A stretch of 11,797 nucleotides of DNA from Chthonomonadaceae bacterium (GCA_025355115.1 JANXLO010000593.1:1-11797), one strand, 5' to 3'; positions 1-8,010 are shown, counted from the stretch's first letter. Notes: generated by a model not told the origin, from the letters alone. Program-made: numbers and translations.

Positions 1-120
1 CGCATGGAGCCGCTCTTGCGGCGTCTTTGATTGCCAGTATACAGCCTCATCGTCGGCTTCATTCAACGATGCTACGGAGAAGGCTGTCTTATCAATCGCG
101 AATTCGGATTTGTCGTTCAT
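1..120 (-). CDS. Small uncharacterised protein, N-terminal 40 residues only
   Basis: The gene starts with ATG at 120 on the minus strand and runs off the left edge, so only 40 residues are visible. The readable part contains a TAFSVASLNEADDE stretch followed by YWQSKTPQERLHA. From memory this matches a family of short (about 60-100 aa) uncharacterised proteins with the core 'YWxSKTPxERLxAxExxRQ', often found beside putative nucleotidyltransferase genes. That association is recall, not seen here. Its ATG overlaps the parB stop codon (ATGA, 4 bases), so it is probably translationally coupled to parB. No strong Shine-Dalgarno is visible upstream. It replaces the place where the rest of parB would normally lie. 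Function unknown. Confidence 0.6.
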   Translation of the reverse strand, partial: MNDKSEFAIDKTAFSVASLNEADDEAVYWQSKTPQERLHA

Positions 121-872
121 GGTTCCATTGTACACGATGTAGCCGATGCTGCGGCGCTTCTGTGAAGATCGTCAGGCACGGATGAATGCGAAAGCGGGTT
201 GAGAGCGGCCAAACGGATTCCTTTGGCAAGCTTTTCGGTCTCGCGCACAGTCAAACCTCGGCTTATGACCGACTTGAGTGCGCTCAGGATATCATCAGTC
301 TCTTCCGCCATCATCAGAGCACGTGCGTGACCCTCAGAAATCTCCCCGCGCTCGATGCAGTCCAGCACCTCAACAGGCAGATTCAACAGGCGCAGCGTGT
401 TGGCGACAGAGGAGCGACTTTTAGCGACCCGTTGCGAGACTGTCTCTTGAGTCATTCCGAACTCGTCGATCATTCGGCGATAGGCGCGCGCCGCCTCGAT
501 GACGCCGATGTCCTCACGCTGCAAGTTCTCGATGATCGCTATCTCCAACTGCTCGCGGTCATCCACTTCCTTGACCAGTGCAGGCAGAGAAGGCAGATCC
601 GCTGCCTGCGCGGCGCGAAACCGGCGCTCTCCAGCGACAAGCTGATAGCGCTCATGTCCGATTCGACGCACAAGCACCGGCTGAAGCACTCCATGCTGGC
701 GAATCGAGGCGACAAGCTCCTCCTGCTTCAGCGGATCGAACAGAGTGCGCGGCTGATAGGGGTTGGGAACTATCTGTGCTAGCGGAATATCACGCACTTG
801 AGACTCATGCCGCTCGTCCATCGCGTTGGGGATGAGCACGGAAAGCCCTCTACCGAGTCCTCGTTTTTCCAT
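117..872 (-). CDS. parB: Chromosome-partitioning protein ParB, C-terminally short
   Basis: ParB is the DNA-binding CTPase clamp that loads at parS sites and works with ParA to segregate the chromosome. The 251-residue product starts MEKRGLGRGLSVLIPN, the standard ParB N-terminus that stimulates ParA ATPase. It has the CTP-binding GERRFRAA motif (81-88), ENLQRED (115-121) and an HTH around 141-165 (TQETVSQRVAKSRSSV). The linker region EGHARALM...TVRETEKLAKG (181-218) is also typical. After about residue 220 the sequence becomes low-complexity and stops, so the roughly 45-60 residue C-terminal dimerisation domain is absent. ATG 872 was chosen over the upstream in-frame ATG at 908 because AAGGAG lies 10 bases before it and the family begins here. 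It overlaps the 3' end of parA by 23 bases, indicating one operon. No parS-like palindrome was seen in the window. Confidence 0.9.
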   Translation of the reverse strand: MEKRGLGRGLSVLIPNAMDERHESQVRDIPLAQIVPNPYQPRTLFDPLKQEELVASIRQHGVLQPVLVRRIGHERYQLVAGERRFRAAQAADLPSLPALVKEVDDREQLEIAIIENLQREDIGVIEAARAYRRMIDEFGMTQETVSQRVAKSRSSVANTLRLLNLPVEVLDCIERGEISEGHARALMMAEETDDILSALKSVISRGLTVRETEKLAKGIRLAALNPLSHSSVPDDLHRSAAASATSCTMEP

Positions 873-1626
873 CTTGGAGTATCTCCTTCGCAATCGACTG
901 ATAGGCAAGGGCGCCCCGAGAGCGCGCGTCGTATTTCACAATGGGAAGTCCGTGGCTTGGAGCTTCAGAAAGCCGGACATTGCGCGGCACAAGCGTCTCG
1001 GAGACTTTGTCCTGAAAAAAATTCTTCACATCCGCCACGACCTGGTTGCCGAGCCGGGTTCTGTGATCAAACATGGTGAGAATGACTTTCGCGACGAAGA
1101 GATCGGGATTCAGGTGGCGCGTCACCAGGTCAACTGTCTTAAGCAACTGGCTTATTCCCTCCAGAGCGTAGTATTCCGTCTGAATCGGGATGATGATCGC
1201 ATCCGAAGCGACCAGCGCATTGAGCGTGAGCAGGCCAAGAGAAGGCGGGGAGTCGATCAGAATGACCTCGAACTCGGTACGGGCCGACTGAAGTGCTACT
1301 CGCAGGCATGTCTCGCGGGAAATACGGGGCATCAGCTCGATGTCCGCGGCGGCAAGATCCATGGTCGCGGGTAGCAGTGACAGATTGGGGATGGGTGTCG
1401 GCATGATGGAGTCGAGCAGCTGCTTCGCTTCGATCAGCACATCATAAGAAGACCATTGAACGCTGCTTTTATCTACGCCGAGGCCGCTGGTGGCGTTGGC
1501 TTGCGGATCAAGGTCTATGAGTAGCGTCTTAGCGCCCTGAAGGGCCATGTACGCGGCCAGATTGACAGCGGTAGTGGTCTTTCCGACCCCGCCCTTTTGA
1601 TTCACGATCGAGTAGACCAGACCCAT
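850..1626 (-). CDS. parA: Chromosome-partitioning ATPase ParA (Soj family)
   Basis: ParA/Soj is a deviant-Walker ATPase that dimerises on ATP, binds the nucleoid non-specifically and moves ParB-bound origins. The 258-residue protein has the deviant Walker A motif KGGVGKTTT (11-19), the A' motif LLIDLDPQANAT (D38/D40), Walker B VILIDSPPSLG (121-131, D125) and the family C-terminal block PRNVRLSEAPSHG. There is no N-terminal HTH, so this is the short chromosomal Soj type rather than a plasmid ParA. ATG 1626 follows GGAAGG with 7 bases between. An in-frame GTG at 1641 is the alternative but has no better ribosome site. It is first gene of the parA-parB operon and is transcribed away from the helicase gene. 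Confidence 0.95.
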   Translation of the reverse strand: MGLVYSIVNQKGGVGKTTTAVNLAAYMALQGAKTLLIDLDPQANATSGLGVDKSSVQWSSYDVLIEAKQLLDSIMPTPIPNLSLLPATMDLAAADIELMPRISRETCLRVALQSARTEFEVILIDSPPSLGLLTLNALVASDAIIIPIQTEYYALEGISQLLKTVDLVTRHLNPDLFVAKVILTMFDHRTRLGNQVVADVKNFFQDKVSETLVPRNVRLSEAPSHGLPIVKYDARSRGALAYQSIAKEILQDGKTRTR

Positions 1627-1702
1627 TGCACTTCCTTCCACCCAGTTCGTCGCTTTCTTAAACTTCCACTATTGTGGCATAATTTTGACAGGTACGATGC
1701 GA

Positions 1703-1732
1703 ATGAAAACTGGTACATTTGTCTGGTAATAT
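1703..1732 (+). promoter_or_regulatory. Probable sigma-70-type promoter of the helicase gene (extended -10)
   Basis: A perfect extended -10, TGGTAATAT (hexamer TAATAT at 1727-1732), lies 18 bases downstream of a weak -35-like ATGAAA (1703-1708). Transcription would begin near 1738-1740, giving a short leader that holds the AGAGAGG ribosome site before GTG 1757. This would exclude the GTG at 1733 as start. A TTGACA at 1685-1690 has no -10 at suitable spacing. A promoter for the divergent parAB operon must lie in the same 130-base gap, but I could not identify a convincing one. Confidence 0.45.
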
Positions 1733-1756
1733 GTGACGGAGAAGAGAGGCAGCACG

Positions 1757-4597
1757 GTGGCAAACGACTTCACGGCGGAGCAGCGACAGGCAATCGAGAC
1801 GATCGGAGAGGACGTTGTCGTGGCGGCGGGGGCAGGCTCCGGAAAAACAGGTGTGCTGGTTGAGCGATTCATGCGCATCGTGACGCTGAGCCTGAGCGGC
1901 GATCTTCCCGAGGGACAGCGCGCGGGCGTGGAAAACATCCTTGTCATCACGTTCACGGACAAAGCCACCAAGGAGATGAAGTCTCGAATCGTCGCCGAGC
2001 TGAATCGCCGTAATCTCATTGACGAAAGGAGGCAGGTGGAGACCGCCTACATCAGCACAATTCATGGCTTCTGCTCCAGACTGCTCCAGGAAAACCCGTT
2101 TGAGGCCGGTGTAGACCCCGAATTTCGCGTTCTTGACGAAAAACAGTCCAAACAACTGCTTCGGCAGTGCTTTGAACAGGCTGTTGCCAAAGCTCATTTC
2201 ACGGATAATGTCGAAATCATGCATCTGTTGGCGAAGGGGCAGGGAGAGCGCCAGAATGGGGACAGCGGCGACCCGCTCCAAGCTCTCGCGGAGGCAGTGG
2301 AAGGCACGATGGCGAAGCTGCGAGGGGCTGGACGTAGCCGACATGAACTGGAGCGCCATTGGCTGGCAGGGCCGGCTGCGACCTCGTCCGCCTCCGAAAT
2401 CCCCGTGCATGCGCTGCTAGAGCCTCTACGAGAGGAGTTTCGCGCCGTCCGCCTGACTATGGAGGCGGCTCAGCCTGCGGCCCTGGGCGCTGTCAAGCTG
2501 CTTCTGAAGACGATATTGGAGGCGGGAGAGCGGCTGGAGAGCGCCGAATCGTCTCTGAATGAGACTCTGACAGCCCTTGAGACGGCACATAAGGCGCTAT
2601 CCGGGCCGCGAACGATGCTCGGTTCGACGCCGAACGGAATCGCGCTCGCTCAGATCATCGGCAGGCTGAAGGCACTGGTGAGTGGCGTTCAGACCATCTT
2701 CTCGCACACGGTGGGTAAAGAGGAGGAGGCGACTCTGCAGTGCCACAGGCTTTGGGGCCTGACCCTCTCCGTGTGGGAGAAGTACGACTTGGCGCGGGCG
2801 GAACGCGGGATGCTCGACAACGATGATCTGCAGGCGCAGGGCGTCCGGCTGCTGGAGGAATCGGAGGGCGTGCGCCGCCGATACCGACGCCGCTTCATGC
2901 ATCTGATGGTGGATGAGTTTCAGGACACGAACCCGCTGCAGATGCGGCTTCTGGAGCTCCTACACTCGCCTGCAAAACAGGATACATCCGTCACACGAAA
3001 TTATCTATTCGTAGTGGGCGATGTGCAGCAAAGCATCTACGCATTCCGCAATGCTGACCCTGCGCTTTTCCGAAATTTGGAGCGGCGCTATCGGGAGGGA
3101 AGAGAAGGAAGGCATGTTCAACTGGCCGCCAATTTCCGCTCTCGTCCCGAAATCCTGGAGACAGTTGCGCACGTGTTCAGGGCTGCCTGGCAAAATGAGG
3201 AGACACCCTTCGTCCCGCTGACGCCGGGTGCCAGCTTCGATGCGAAAGCGCAGCCGAGCGTAGAACTGCTGCTGACGAACGGCATTCTCAGGCGGGACTA
3301 TGTGAGTCTGGAGGCGGAGGCGCTGGCAGTTAGGATCGAGCGGATGGTGGAAAATCGCGAGCTCGTTCTGACTGCCCACACGGATCCTCGACGGGGAGAG
3401 CAAGTAGCGTTTCGCGATATCGCTGTTCTGTTCCGTGCGCTCACAGATATTCAAAAGTACGAAGAGGCGTTCACGAGGCGAGGAGTTCCCTACTATGTCG
3501 TCGGGGGAGGGCGCGGCTACTACGCCCGTACGGAGATACGAGATCTGGTCAATGTGCTGACAGTGCTGGACACGCCGATGAACGATGTCGCGCTCGCTGC
3601 CACCCTGCGTTCACCGTTCGTCGGCGTAGAGATGGACACGCTGGCCAGGCTGGCGCATCTGGCGCGTCAGGGCAAGGAGAGGACAGCTAGCGGAAGATCG
3701 AACGGCCCTCTCTATCCCGCGCTCTACCGCCTTCTGGAGGACCCTGAGCTTCCCGTGTGCGAAGAGCAGAAAGTGCGCCGGTTCGTTGAGATCGCGGACA
3801 GGCTGCGCGAGCAGGAGGATCGCCTGCCTGTCGGGCATCTGCTGGAGAGGCTGATATCGCAAACTCTGTACGACGCCCGTCTACTATGTAGACCTGACGG
3901 CAGGCGTCGGCTCGCGAATGTCCGCAAGCTGCTGCAGATGGCGAACAGCGATTCGACGATGGGGGTGCGCGACTTCATACTGCGGGTGCGGGACATGGAG
4001 CGTCTGACCGACCGCGAGGGCGATGCGCCGACCGAGGAGGAGGCCGCAAATGTCGTTCGCCTGCTCACCGTTCACAGCGCCAAGGGGCTGGAGTTTCCCG
4101 TTGTCTTCCTTGCCGACCTGGGGCGCAACCTGATCGTGCAGGAGCGTGCGCTCTTCACATGCGACCCAAAGACATTCGCGATAGGGACGAAGCTCGGCGG
4201 GGAGCCGAGCGTGGCGTACAGGGCTATCGTGCAGCGCAGGGAAGAGACGGACAAAAAGGAGTACGACCGACTGCTCTATGTCGCTATGACCCGAGCCAGA
4301 GAGCATCTCGTGTTGTGCGGGAATCTCGGAAGCAATCGGGGCTACACCTGGGCGGGCGGCCTCTTCACCACGCTGGGCGTTTTGGAAGTGCCTCCTGATC
4401 CCGTCATCCAAACGCTGCGCGGCGGACTCAATGTCCGCATCGCCCCTCTGTCGCACTATGTCCATGCCCCTGTCCGGCCCGATATGCTGCCGGGCGGGGA
4501 GCCTATCAGCGGCATCTCGCCGGATCGCATCGCAGATGCCCTGCTCGAGGGCGCGTCAATGGAAGCTCTTTTTGCGGCAGAGGCGGTTTCTCCGTAA
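1757..4597 (+). CDS. AddA-like UvrD/Rep-family DNA helicase lacking the nuclease domain
   Basis: A superfamily 1A helicase that most resembles AddA, the ATP-driven helicase-nuclease subunit of AddAB double-strand-break repair. The 946 residues show the Q motif FTAEQRQAIE (5-14), Walker A AAGAGSGKT (23-31), motif Ia ITFTDKATKEMK, YISTIHGFCSRLL, Walker B VDEFQDT (385-391), motif III VVGDVQQSIYAFR, motif IV ANFRSRPEIL, motif V TVHSAKGLEFPVVFLADLG and motif VI LLYVAMTRARE (839-849). The helicase core is therefore intact. Only about 100 residues follow motif VI. AddA is normally about 1,200 residues and ends in a PD-(D/E)xK nuclease with GxxD...DYK, of which nothing is visible here or in the 120 bases downstream. 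No addB is adjacent. GTG 1757 was chosen for its AGAGAGG site 7 bases upstream. GTG 1733 (8 residues longer) is the alternative but overlaps the likely promoter. Repair helicase is the safe reading; full AddA function is uncertain. Confidence 0.85.
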   Translation: MANDFTAEQRQAIETIGEDVVVAAGAGSGKTGVLVERFMRIVTLSLSGDLPEGQRAGVENILVITFTDKATKEMKSRIVAELNRRNLIDERRQVETAYISTIHGFCSRLLQENPFEAGVDPEFRVLDEKQSKQLLRQCFEQAVAKAHFTDNVEIMHLLAKGQGERQNGDSGDPLQALAEAVEGTMAKLRGAGRSRHELERHWLAGPAATSSASEIPVHALLEPLREEFRAVRLTMEAAQPAALGAVKLLLKTILEAGERLESAESSLNETLTALETAHKALSGPRTMLGSTPNGIALAQIIGRLKALVSGVQTIFSHTVGKEEEATLQCHRLWGLTLSVWEKYDLARAERGMLDNDDLQAQGVRLLEESEGVRRRYRRRFMHLMVDEFQDTNPLQMRLLELLHSPAKQDTSVTRNYLFVVGDVQQSIYAFRNADPALFRNLERRYREGREGRHVQLAANFRSRPEILETVAHVFRAAWQNEETPFVPLTPGASFDAKAQPSVELLLTNGILRRDYVSLEAEALAVRIERMVENRELVLTAHTDPRRGEQVAFRDIAVLFRALTDIQKYEEAFTRRGVPYYVVGGGRGYYARTEIRDLVNVLTVLDTPMNDVALAATLRSPFVGVEMDTLARLAHLARQGKERTASGRSNGPLYPALYRLLEDPELPVCEEQKVRRFVEIADRLREQEDRLPVGHLLERLISQTLYDARLLCRPDGRRRLANVRKLLQMANSDSTMGVRDFILRVRDMERLTDREGDAPTEEEAANVVRLLTVHSAKGLEFPVVFLADLGRNLIVQERALFTCDPKTFAIGTKLGGEPSVAYRAIVQRREETDKKEYDRLLYVAMTRAREHLVLCGNLGSNRGYTWAGGLFTTLGVLEVPPDPVIQTLRGGLNVRIAPLSHYVHAPVRPDMLPGGEPISGISPDRIADALLEGASMEALFAAEAVSP

Positions 4598-4717
4598 ACG
4601 CGACCTAACGCATATATTAGAAGCCACGAAGCGTAGAATCATAAACGAGGATGCAGCTTTTCATCCTGAGCGAAGCATACTTCTTGAATCTTTTCCACCG
4701 TTTCTGAGGGAGCGCAA
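4598..4717. other. Gap between helicase and exporter with dispersed-repeat-like sequence
   Basis: This 120-base gap holds no gene in any frame that I can support. It contains TTTCATCCTGAGCGAAGC around 4659-4676, which I recall as the core of a short dispersed repeat common in many environmental bacterial genomes ('CATCCTGAGCGAAGCGAAGGATCT'). Only the left part matches here. A short AT-rich stretch (CATATATTAG, about 4611-4620) could supply a -10 for the exporter, but no partner -35 is clear. No terminator hairpin for the helicase gene was found. Confidence 0.4.
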
Positions 4718-6358
4718 TTGGCAGCACAGACCACCCCAACCGCCATCGAAGCAAGCAAGCCCGCGCCTGTCGGTCCTCCCGCGGGAGATGAGGAAGAGCT
4801 CAACCCCTATCGCTGGGTCATCCTCATCGGACTAATCACCGCGGCAATTCTCGAGGTTCTTGACACCACGATCGTCAACGTCGCACTGCCTCAAATGGCG
4901 GGCAACCTCGGCGCAACTCGCGAGGAGATCGGCTGGGTCTCAACGGGCTATATCCTCTCGAACGTCATCGTCCTGCCGATGACCGCCTGGCTCTCCTCGC
5001 GGTTCGGGCGCAAGCGCTACCTGGTCGGCTCCATTCTGCTCTTTCTGGTCGCCTCGTTCTTCTGCGGCACATCGCACACTCTCGTCGAATTGGTTTTTTG
5101 GCGCATCATTCAAGGGGCGGGAGGCGCCGCATTGCTCTCGACAGCGCAGGCTACGCTCCGCGAAATCTTCCCGAAGGAGCAGCAGGGAACGGTTCAGGCG
5201 CTCTACATCCTCGGCATCATCGTCGCCCCGACAATAGGGCCGACGCTCGGCGGATGGATCACCGACAACTACTCCTGGCCCTGGATATTCTTCGTCAATC
5301 TTCCGATCGGGATGTTCTCTGCCGTCATTGTCGGGATGTTTCTGAACGATTCCAAGCACCATGTGGCGTCGATCAAGGTGGATTGGCCGGGGATAGGACT
5401 GCTCGCGACAGGGCTCGGCTCACTACAGTACGTGCTGGAAGAGGGCAATCAAAAGGACTGGTTTCAGGATCCCTGGATTCTCGGCTTGAGCCTCGTCGCG
5501 GCCGTCACGCTCGTTTCACTTGTTTTCTGGGAGGCTTCGCCGAAAAATCACTCGCCCATCGTTAATCTCAAAGTGCTTAAAAATCGCGACCTGAGCGCGG
5601 CGCTTCTTCTCTTTCTCTCGCTCGGATTCGGTCTTTACGGCGGGATCTTTCTCTTTCCGTTGTTCGCACAGAACGTCCTGGGCTTCACTCCCACCGTCAC
5701 AGGGCTTACTCTCATGCCTGGCGGGGTCGCGACCGGAATCAGTGCGATCCTCTGCGGCCGTCTGCTCGGGGGCAAAAAACAGTTGATCTCTCCCCGCCAG
5801 TTGATCATCATAGGCATGTCGCTCTTCGTGCTGTCCATGTGGGATCTGGGGCATCTCACTACCCTGAGCGGCGAGCCCGATACGCGACTGGCCCTCATTC
5901 TGCGCGGCGCGGGCCTGGGCCTGCTCTTCACTCCCATTAATCTTGCCGCGTTCAGCAGCTTGAAGGGGATCGAGATAGCGCAGGGGTCGAGCATGCTCAA
6001 CCTCACCCGGCAGCTCGGCGGCTCGTTCGGGATCGCTATCCTGAGCACCTATCTCACCCGAATGAATGCCACTCACTACAGCAATCTGACTTCGCATCTC
6101 TACGCGGGCAACCCCCTTTTAGAGCAACGCCTGCGGCTTCTCTCTGCAGGCTTCGTCTCCCGGGGCTACGATCTGGCGACCGCGAAGAGCATGGCGCTCC
6201 AGGTGCTCGACTTTTCGGTTCAAAAGCAGGCCAGCACGATGGCGTACAACAACGCCTTCCTGCTGATCGGCATCTCAATGCTGCTCGTCTCTCCCGCCGT
6301 CCTGCTTCTTCGCAGCAGGAAGTCATCTGCAGCCGCAGCCGCGGAGATGGGCCACTGA
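4718..6358 (+). CDS. DHA2-family (EmrB/QacA) 14-TM drug:H+ antiporter
   Basis: A major facilitator superfamily exporter in the inner membrane, expected to expel drugs or other amphiphilic compounds using the proton gradient. The 546-residue protein has a short soluble N-terminus (1-30) and then a series of hydrophobic helices consistent with the 14-TM DHA2 type. Diagnostic motifs are D1 LDTTIVNVALP (48-58), motif A WLSSRFGRKR (91-100), motif B RIIQGAGGA (129-137) and the antiporter motif C GIIVAPTIGPTLGGW (166-180). The length is slightly above E. coli EmrB (about 512). The start is TTG 4718, supported by GAGGGAG five bases upstream. No HlyD/EmrA-type adaptor or regulator gene is adjacent, so the substrate and any tripartite partner are unknown. 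It converges on the E2 gene. Confidence 0.93.
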   Translation: MAAQTTPTAIEASKPAPVGPPAGDEEELNPYRWVILIGLITAAILEVLDTTIVNVALPQMAGNLGATREEIGWVSTGYILSNVIVLPMTAWLSSRFGRKRYLVGSILLFLVASFFCGTSHTLVELVFWRIIQGAGGAALLSTAQATLREIFPKEQQGTVQALYILGIIVAPTIGPTLGGWITDNYSWPWIFFVNLPIGMFSAVIVGMFLNDSKHHVASIKVDWPGIGLLATGLGSLQYVLEEGNQKDWFQDPWILGLSLVAAVTLVSLVFWEASPKNHSPIVNLKVLKNRDLSAALLLFLSLGFGLYGGIFLFPLFAQNVLGFTPTVTGLTLMPGGVATGISAILCGRLLGGKKQLISPRQLIIIGMSLFVLSMWDLGHLTTLSGEPDTRLALILRGAGLGLLFTPINLAAFSSLKGIEIAQGSSMLNLTRQLGGSFGIAILSTYLTRMNATHYSNLTSHLYAGNPLLEQRLRLLSAGFVSRGYDLATAKSMALQVLDFSVQKQASTMAYNNAFLLIGISMLLVSPAVLLLRSRKSSAAAAAEMGH

Positions 6359-6365
6359 TCTGTAC

Positions 6366-6408
6366 AAAAAACCCGGCGGCCAATGTAAAGAAACATTACA
6401 TTGGCCGC
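6366..6408 (-). terminator. Intrinsic terminator after the E2 gene
   Basis: A perfect 13-bp inverted repeat, GCGGCCAATGTAA (6376-6388) and TTACATTGGCCGC (6396-6408), has a 7-base loop. On the minus strand the stem is followed by CGGG and then six T (6371-6366), the layout of a rho-independent terminator for the leftward E2 transcript. No T-tract follows on the plus strand, although the hairpin lies only 17 bases past the exporter stop and may also slow rightward transcription. Confidence 0.8.
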
Positions 6409-6412
6409 TCTG

Positions 6413-6441
6413 ATGTAAAATTTATGGCAAAAACTTTACAT
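6413..6441. repeat. Second ATGTAAA/TTTACAT inverted repeat beside the terminator
   Basis: ATGTAAA (6413-6419) and TTTACAT (6435-6441) form a perfect 7-bp inverted repeat with a 15-base loop. The same AATGTAA/TTACATT core makes up the inner half of the neighbouring terminator stem, so four copies of the element lie within about 60 bases between two convergent genes. It could be a duplicated terminator part or a protein-binding site. Confidence 0.5.
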
Positions 6442-6480
6442 TGAGTTGTGCATATGAGCCAGTTTGGACGGCTAATGCCT

Positions 6481-7920
6481 TTATATGAGGATCAGCAACG
6501 GATTTTCGAGAAGTTCCTTCAGGCGCTGCAGGAAGCGGGCGGCGGGTGCGCCGTCAAGAATCCGATGATCGAAGGAGAGGCAGAGGTTCATTATCGAGCG
6601 AATGACCACCTCTTTATTGACGACAACCGGCTTATCGGCGATGCGGCCCACGCCTAGAATGGCAGATTGCCCGGTCACGATGATGGGGTTGAACACTTCG
6701 ATGCCGAAGCCGCCGAGATTGGTGATGGTGAACGTTCCACCGGAAAGGTCGTCGGGGGTGAACTTGCCGGTGCGGCTGCGTTCGACTAGCTGCTTCAACT
6801 CAGCGGAGATCGCCCCCAGGGATTTCTGCTCAGCGCGCTTCACCACCGGCACGATCAGCCCCTCCGCCAGCGCGACCGCCACTCCGATGTTCTTCGCCGC
6901 GAACAGGTGAACTTCATTGCCGACCAGCGAGGCGTTCAACAGAGGATGTTCCTCCAGAGCGCGGGCCGACGCCTTCACCAGGAGGTCTGTAAAGGAGAGA
7001 CGAGAGCCGTAAGTCTTCTCGATCTCCGGGATCAGGCGAGTACGGAGATCCGCGCTTGCCGTCATATCCACCTCCAAAGTGAGAGTCACGTGCGGGGCAG
7101 AGAAGGCCGATTTCACGACATTATCCGCGATGCGCTTCCGCATTCCGCCGAACGCCAGGACCGTCCTGTCAGGCGCAGTTTCCATGGATTTTGGAGCGGC
7201 TAACGGGGCACTCTCGGCAACGGGGCGCACTCCCTCTGCATGGCGGAGGACGTCCTCGCGCCGGACGCGGCTGCCGGGCAGTCCCATCGTCAAGTCGCTG
7301 AGATCGATGCCCAGATCGCCGGCGATTCGGGCGGCGAGCGGAGTAGTGCGCGGCGCGGCGCGATCCGTGGCTTCAGACGCGGCAAGAGCTGCGGGCTGAG
7401 CCTTGAGTCCGGCGGCGAACGCCTCGACATCGCGCTCGACCACCCGGCCCTCCGGCCCGGAGCCTCGACCGGCGAGCAGAGCCACGGCCACTCCTCTGTC
7501 ATCAGCGAGCCGTCTGGCGCGCGGCGAGATGAACACCTTACCGGCCTCGGATGAGACGGTGCCAGCCGCAGGAACGGTCGCCGCCGAAAGGGGAGCCGCG
7601 GCCGCGACGGGCAGACTTTCGACTGCCGCACCTACGCTCCCGCCCGCGCCGATCTCCGCCAGCAAAGCCTCGATCGACTCGCCTGCCCCGCCGAGAATCG
7701 CTATCGGCTGCCGGATCAGAATGACCGAGTCCTCAGCGGCAAGAATTTTGTGCAGGATGCCGTCCAGCGGGGACTCCACATCCATCGAAGCCTTGTCGGT
7801 CTCGATCTCCAGCATTGTCTCTCCAGCACGGAGCGCGTCGCCCTCCTGCTTGTGCCATTTGAGGATCGTGCCCTCTTCCATCGTCGATCCGAGTTGTGGC
7901 ATATTGAAAAACTGCGCCAT
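6481..7920 (-). CDS. 2-oxoacid dehydrogenase E2, dihydrolipoamide acyltransferase (probably pyruvate type)
   Basis: E2 is the core of 2-oxoacid dehydrogenase complexes and transfers the acyl group from lipoamide to coenzyme A. In the 479 residues: a lipoyl domain (about 1-78) with the lipoylated lysine in ETDKASMD (K43); an Ala/Pro-rich linker; a peripheral-subunit-binding domain (about 130-168, SPRARRLA...GPEGRVVERDV); a second such domain (about 191-228, TPLAARIAGDLGIDL...RVRREDV); and the catalytic domain (about 250-479) with FDHRILDG and active-site His452. All essential residues are present. ATG 7920 follows AAGGGAG with 9 bases between. No E1 or E3 gene is adjacent, so partners must be elsewhere. 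The substrate (pyruvate, acetoin or branched-chain) cannot be fixed from this sequence; pyruvate is the likeliest. Confidence 0.93.
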   Translation of the reverse strand: MAQFFNMPQLGSTMEEGTILKWHKQEGDALRAGETMLEIETDKASMDVESPLDGILHKILAAEDSVILIRQPIAILGGAGESIEALLAEIGAGGSVGAAVESLPVAAAAPLSAATVPAAGTVSSEAGKVFISPRARRLADDRGVAVALLAGRGSGPEGRVVERDVEAFAAGLKAQPAALAASEATDRAAPRTTPLAARIAGDLGIDLSDLTMGLPGSRVRREDVLRHAEGVRPVAESAPLAAPKSMETAPDRTVLAFGGMRKRIADNVVKSAFSAPHVTLTLEVDMTASADLRTRLIPEIEKTYGSRLSFTDLLVKASARALEEHPLLNASLVGNEVHLFAAKNIGVAVALAEGLIVPVVKRAEQKSLGAISAELKQLVERSRTGKFTPDDLSGGTFTITNLGGFGIEVFNPIIVTGQSAILGVGRIADKPVVVNKEVVIRSIMNLCLSFDHRILDGAPAARFLQRLKELLENPLLILI

Positions 7921-8010
7921 GTCGAAAAACTCCCTTGTCCGGCTTCACGCGTGATGCTGTCATATTGAGTTCAGATGCAGTCTATTTCTGCACGGAGCAC
8001 TTTGTTTCCT

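Noticed and set aside
1685..1713. TTGACA at 1685-1690 as the -35 of the helicase promoter.
   Set aside because: No -10-like hexamer lies 16-19 bases downstream; the extended -10 at 1724-1732 has a better fit with ATGAAA at 1703.
1..1760. A parS site near parAB.
   Set aside because: No sequence resembling the TGTTTCACGTGAAACA palindrome was found here or elsewhere in the window.
3884..4465. A 193-codon minus-strand frame within the helicase gene.
   Set aside because: It is antisense to conserved helicase motifs V and VI and shows no recognisable domain.
5516..6097. A 193-codon minus-strand frame within the exporter gene.
   Set aside because: Charged, repetitive composition is what antisense to hydrophobic helices gives; no ribosome site or family signature.
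6448..6657. A 69-codon plus-strand frame starting just after the ATGTAAA repeats.
   Set aside because: Most of it is antisense to the C-terminus of the E2 gene, it has no ribosome site, and its content follows the E2 codons in reverse.
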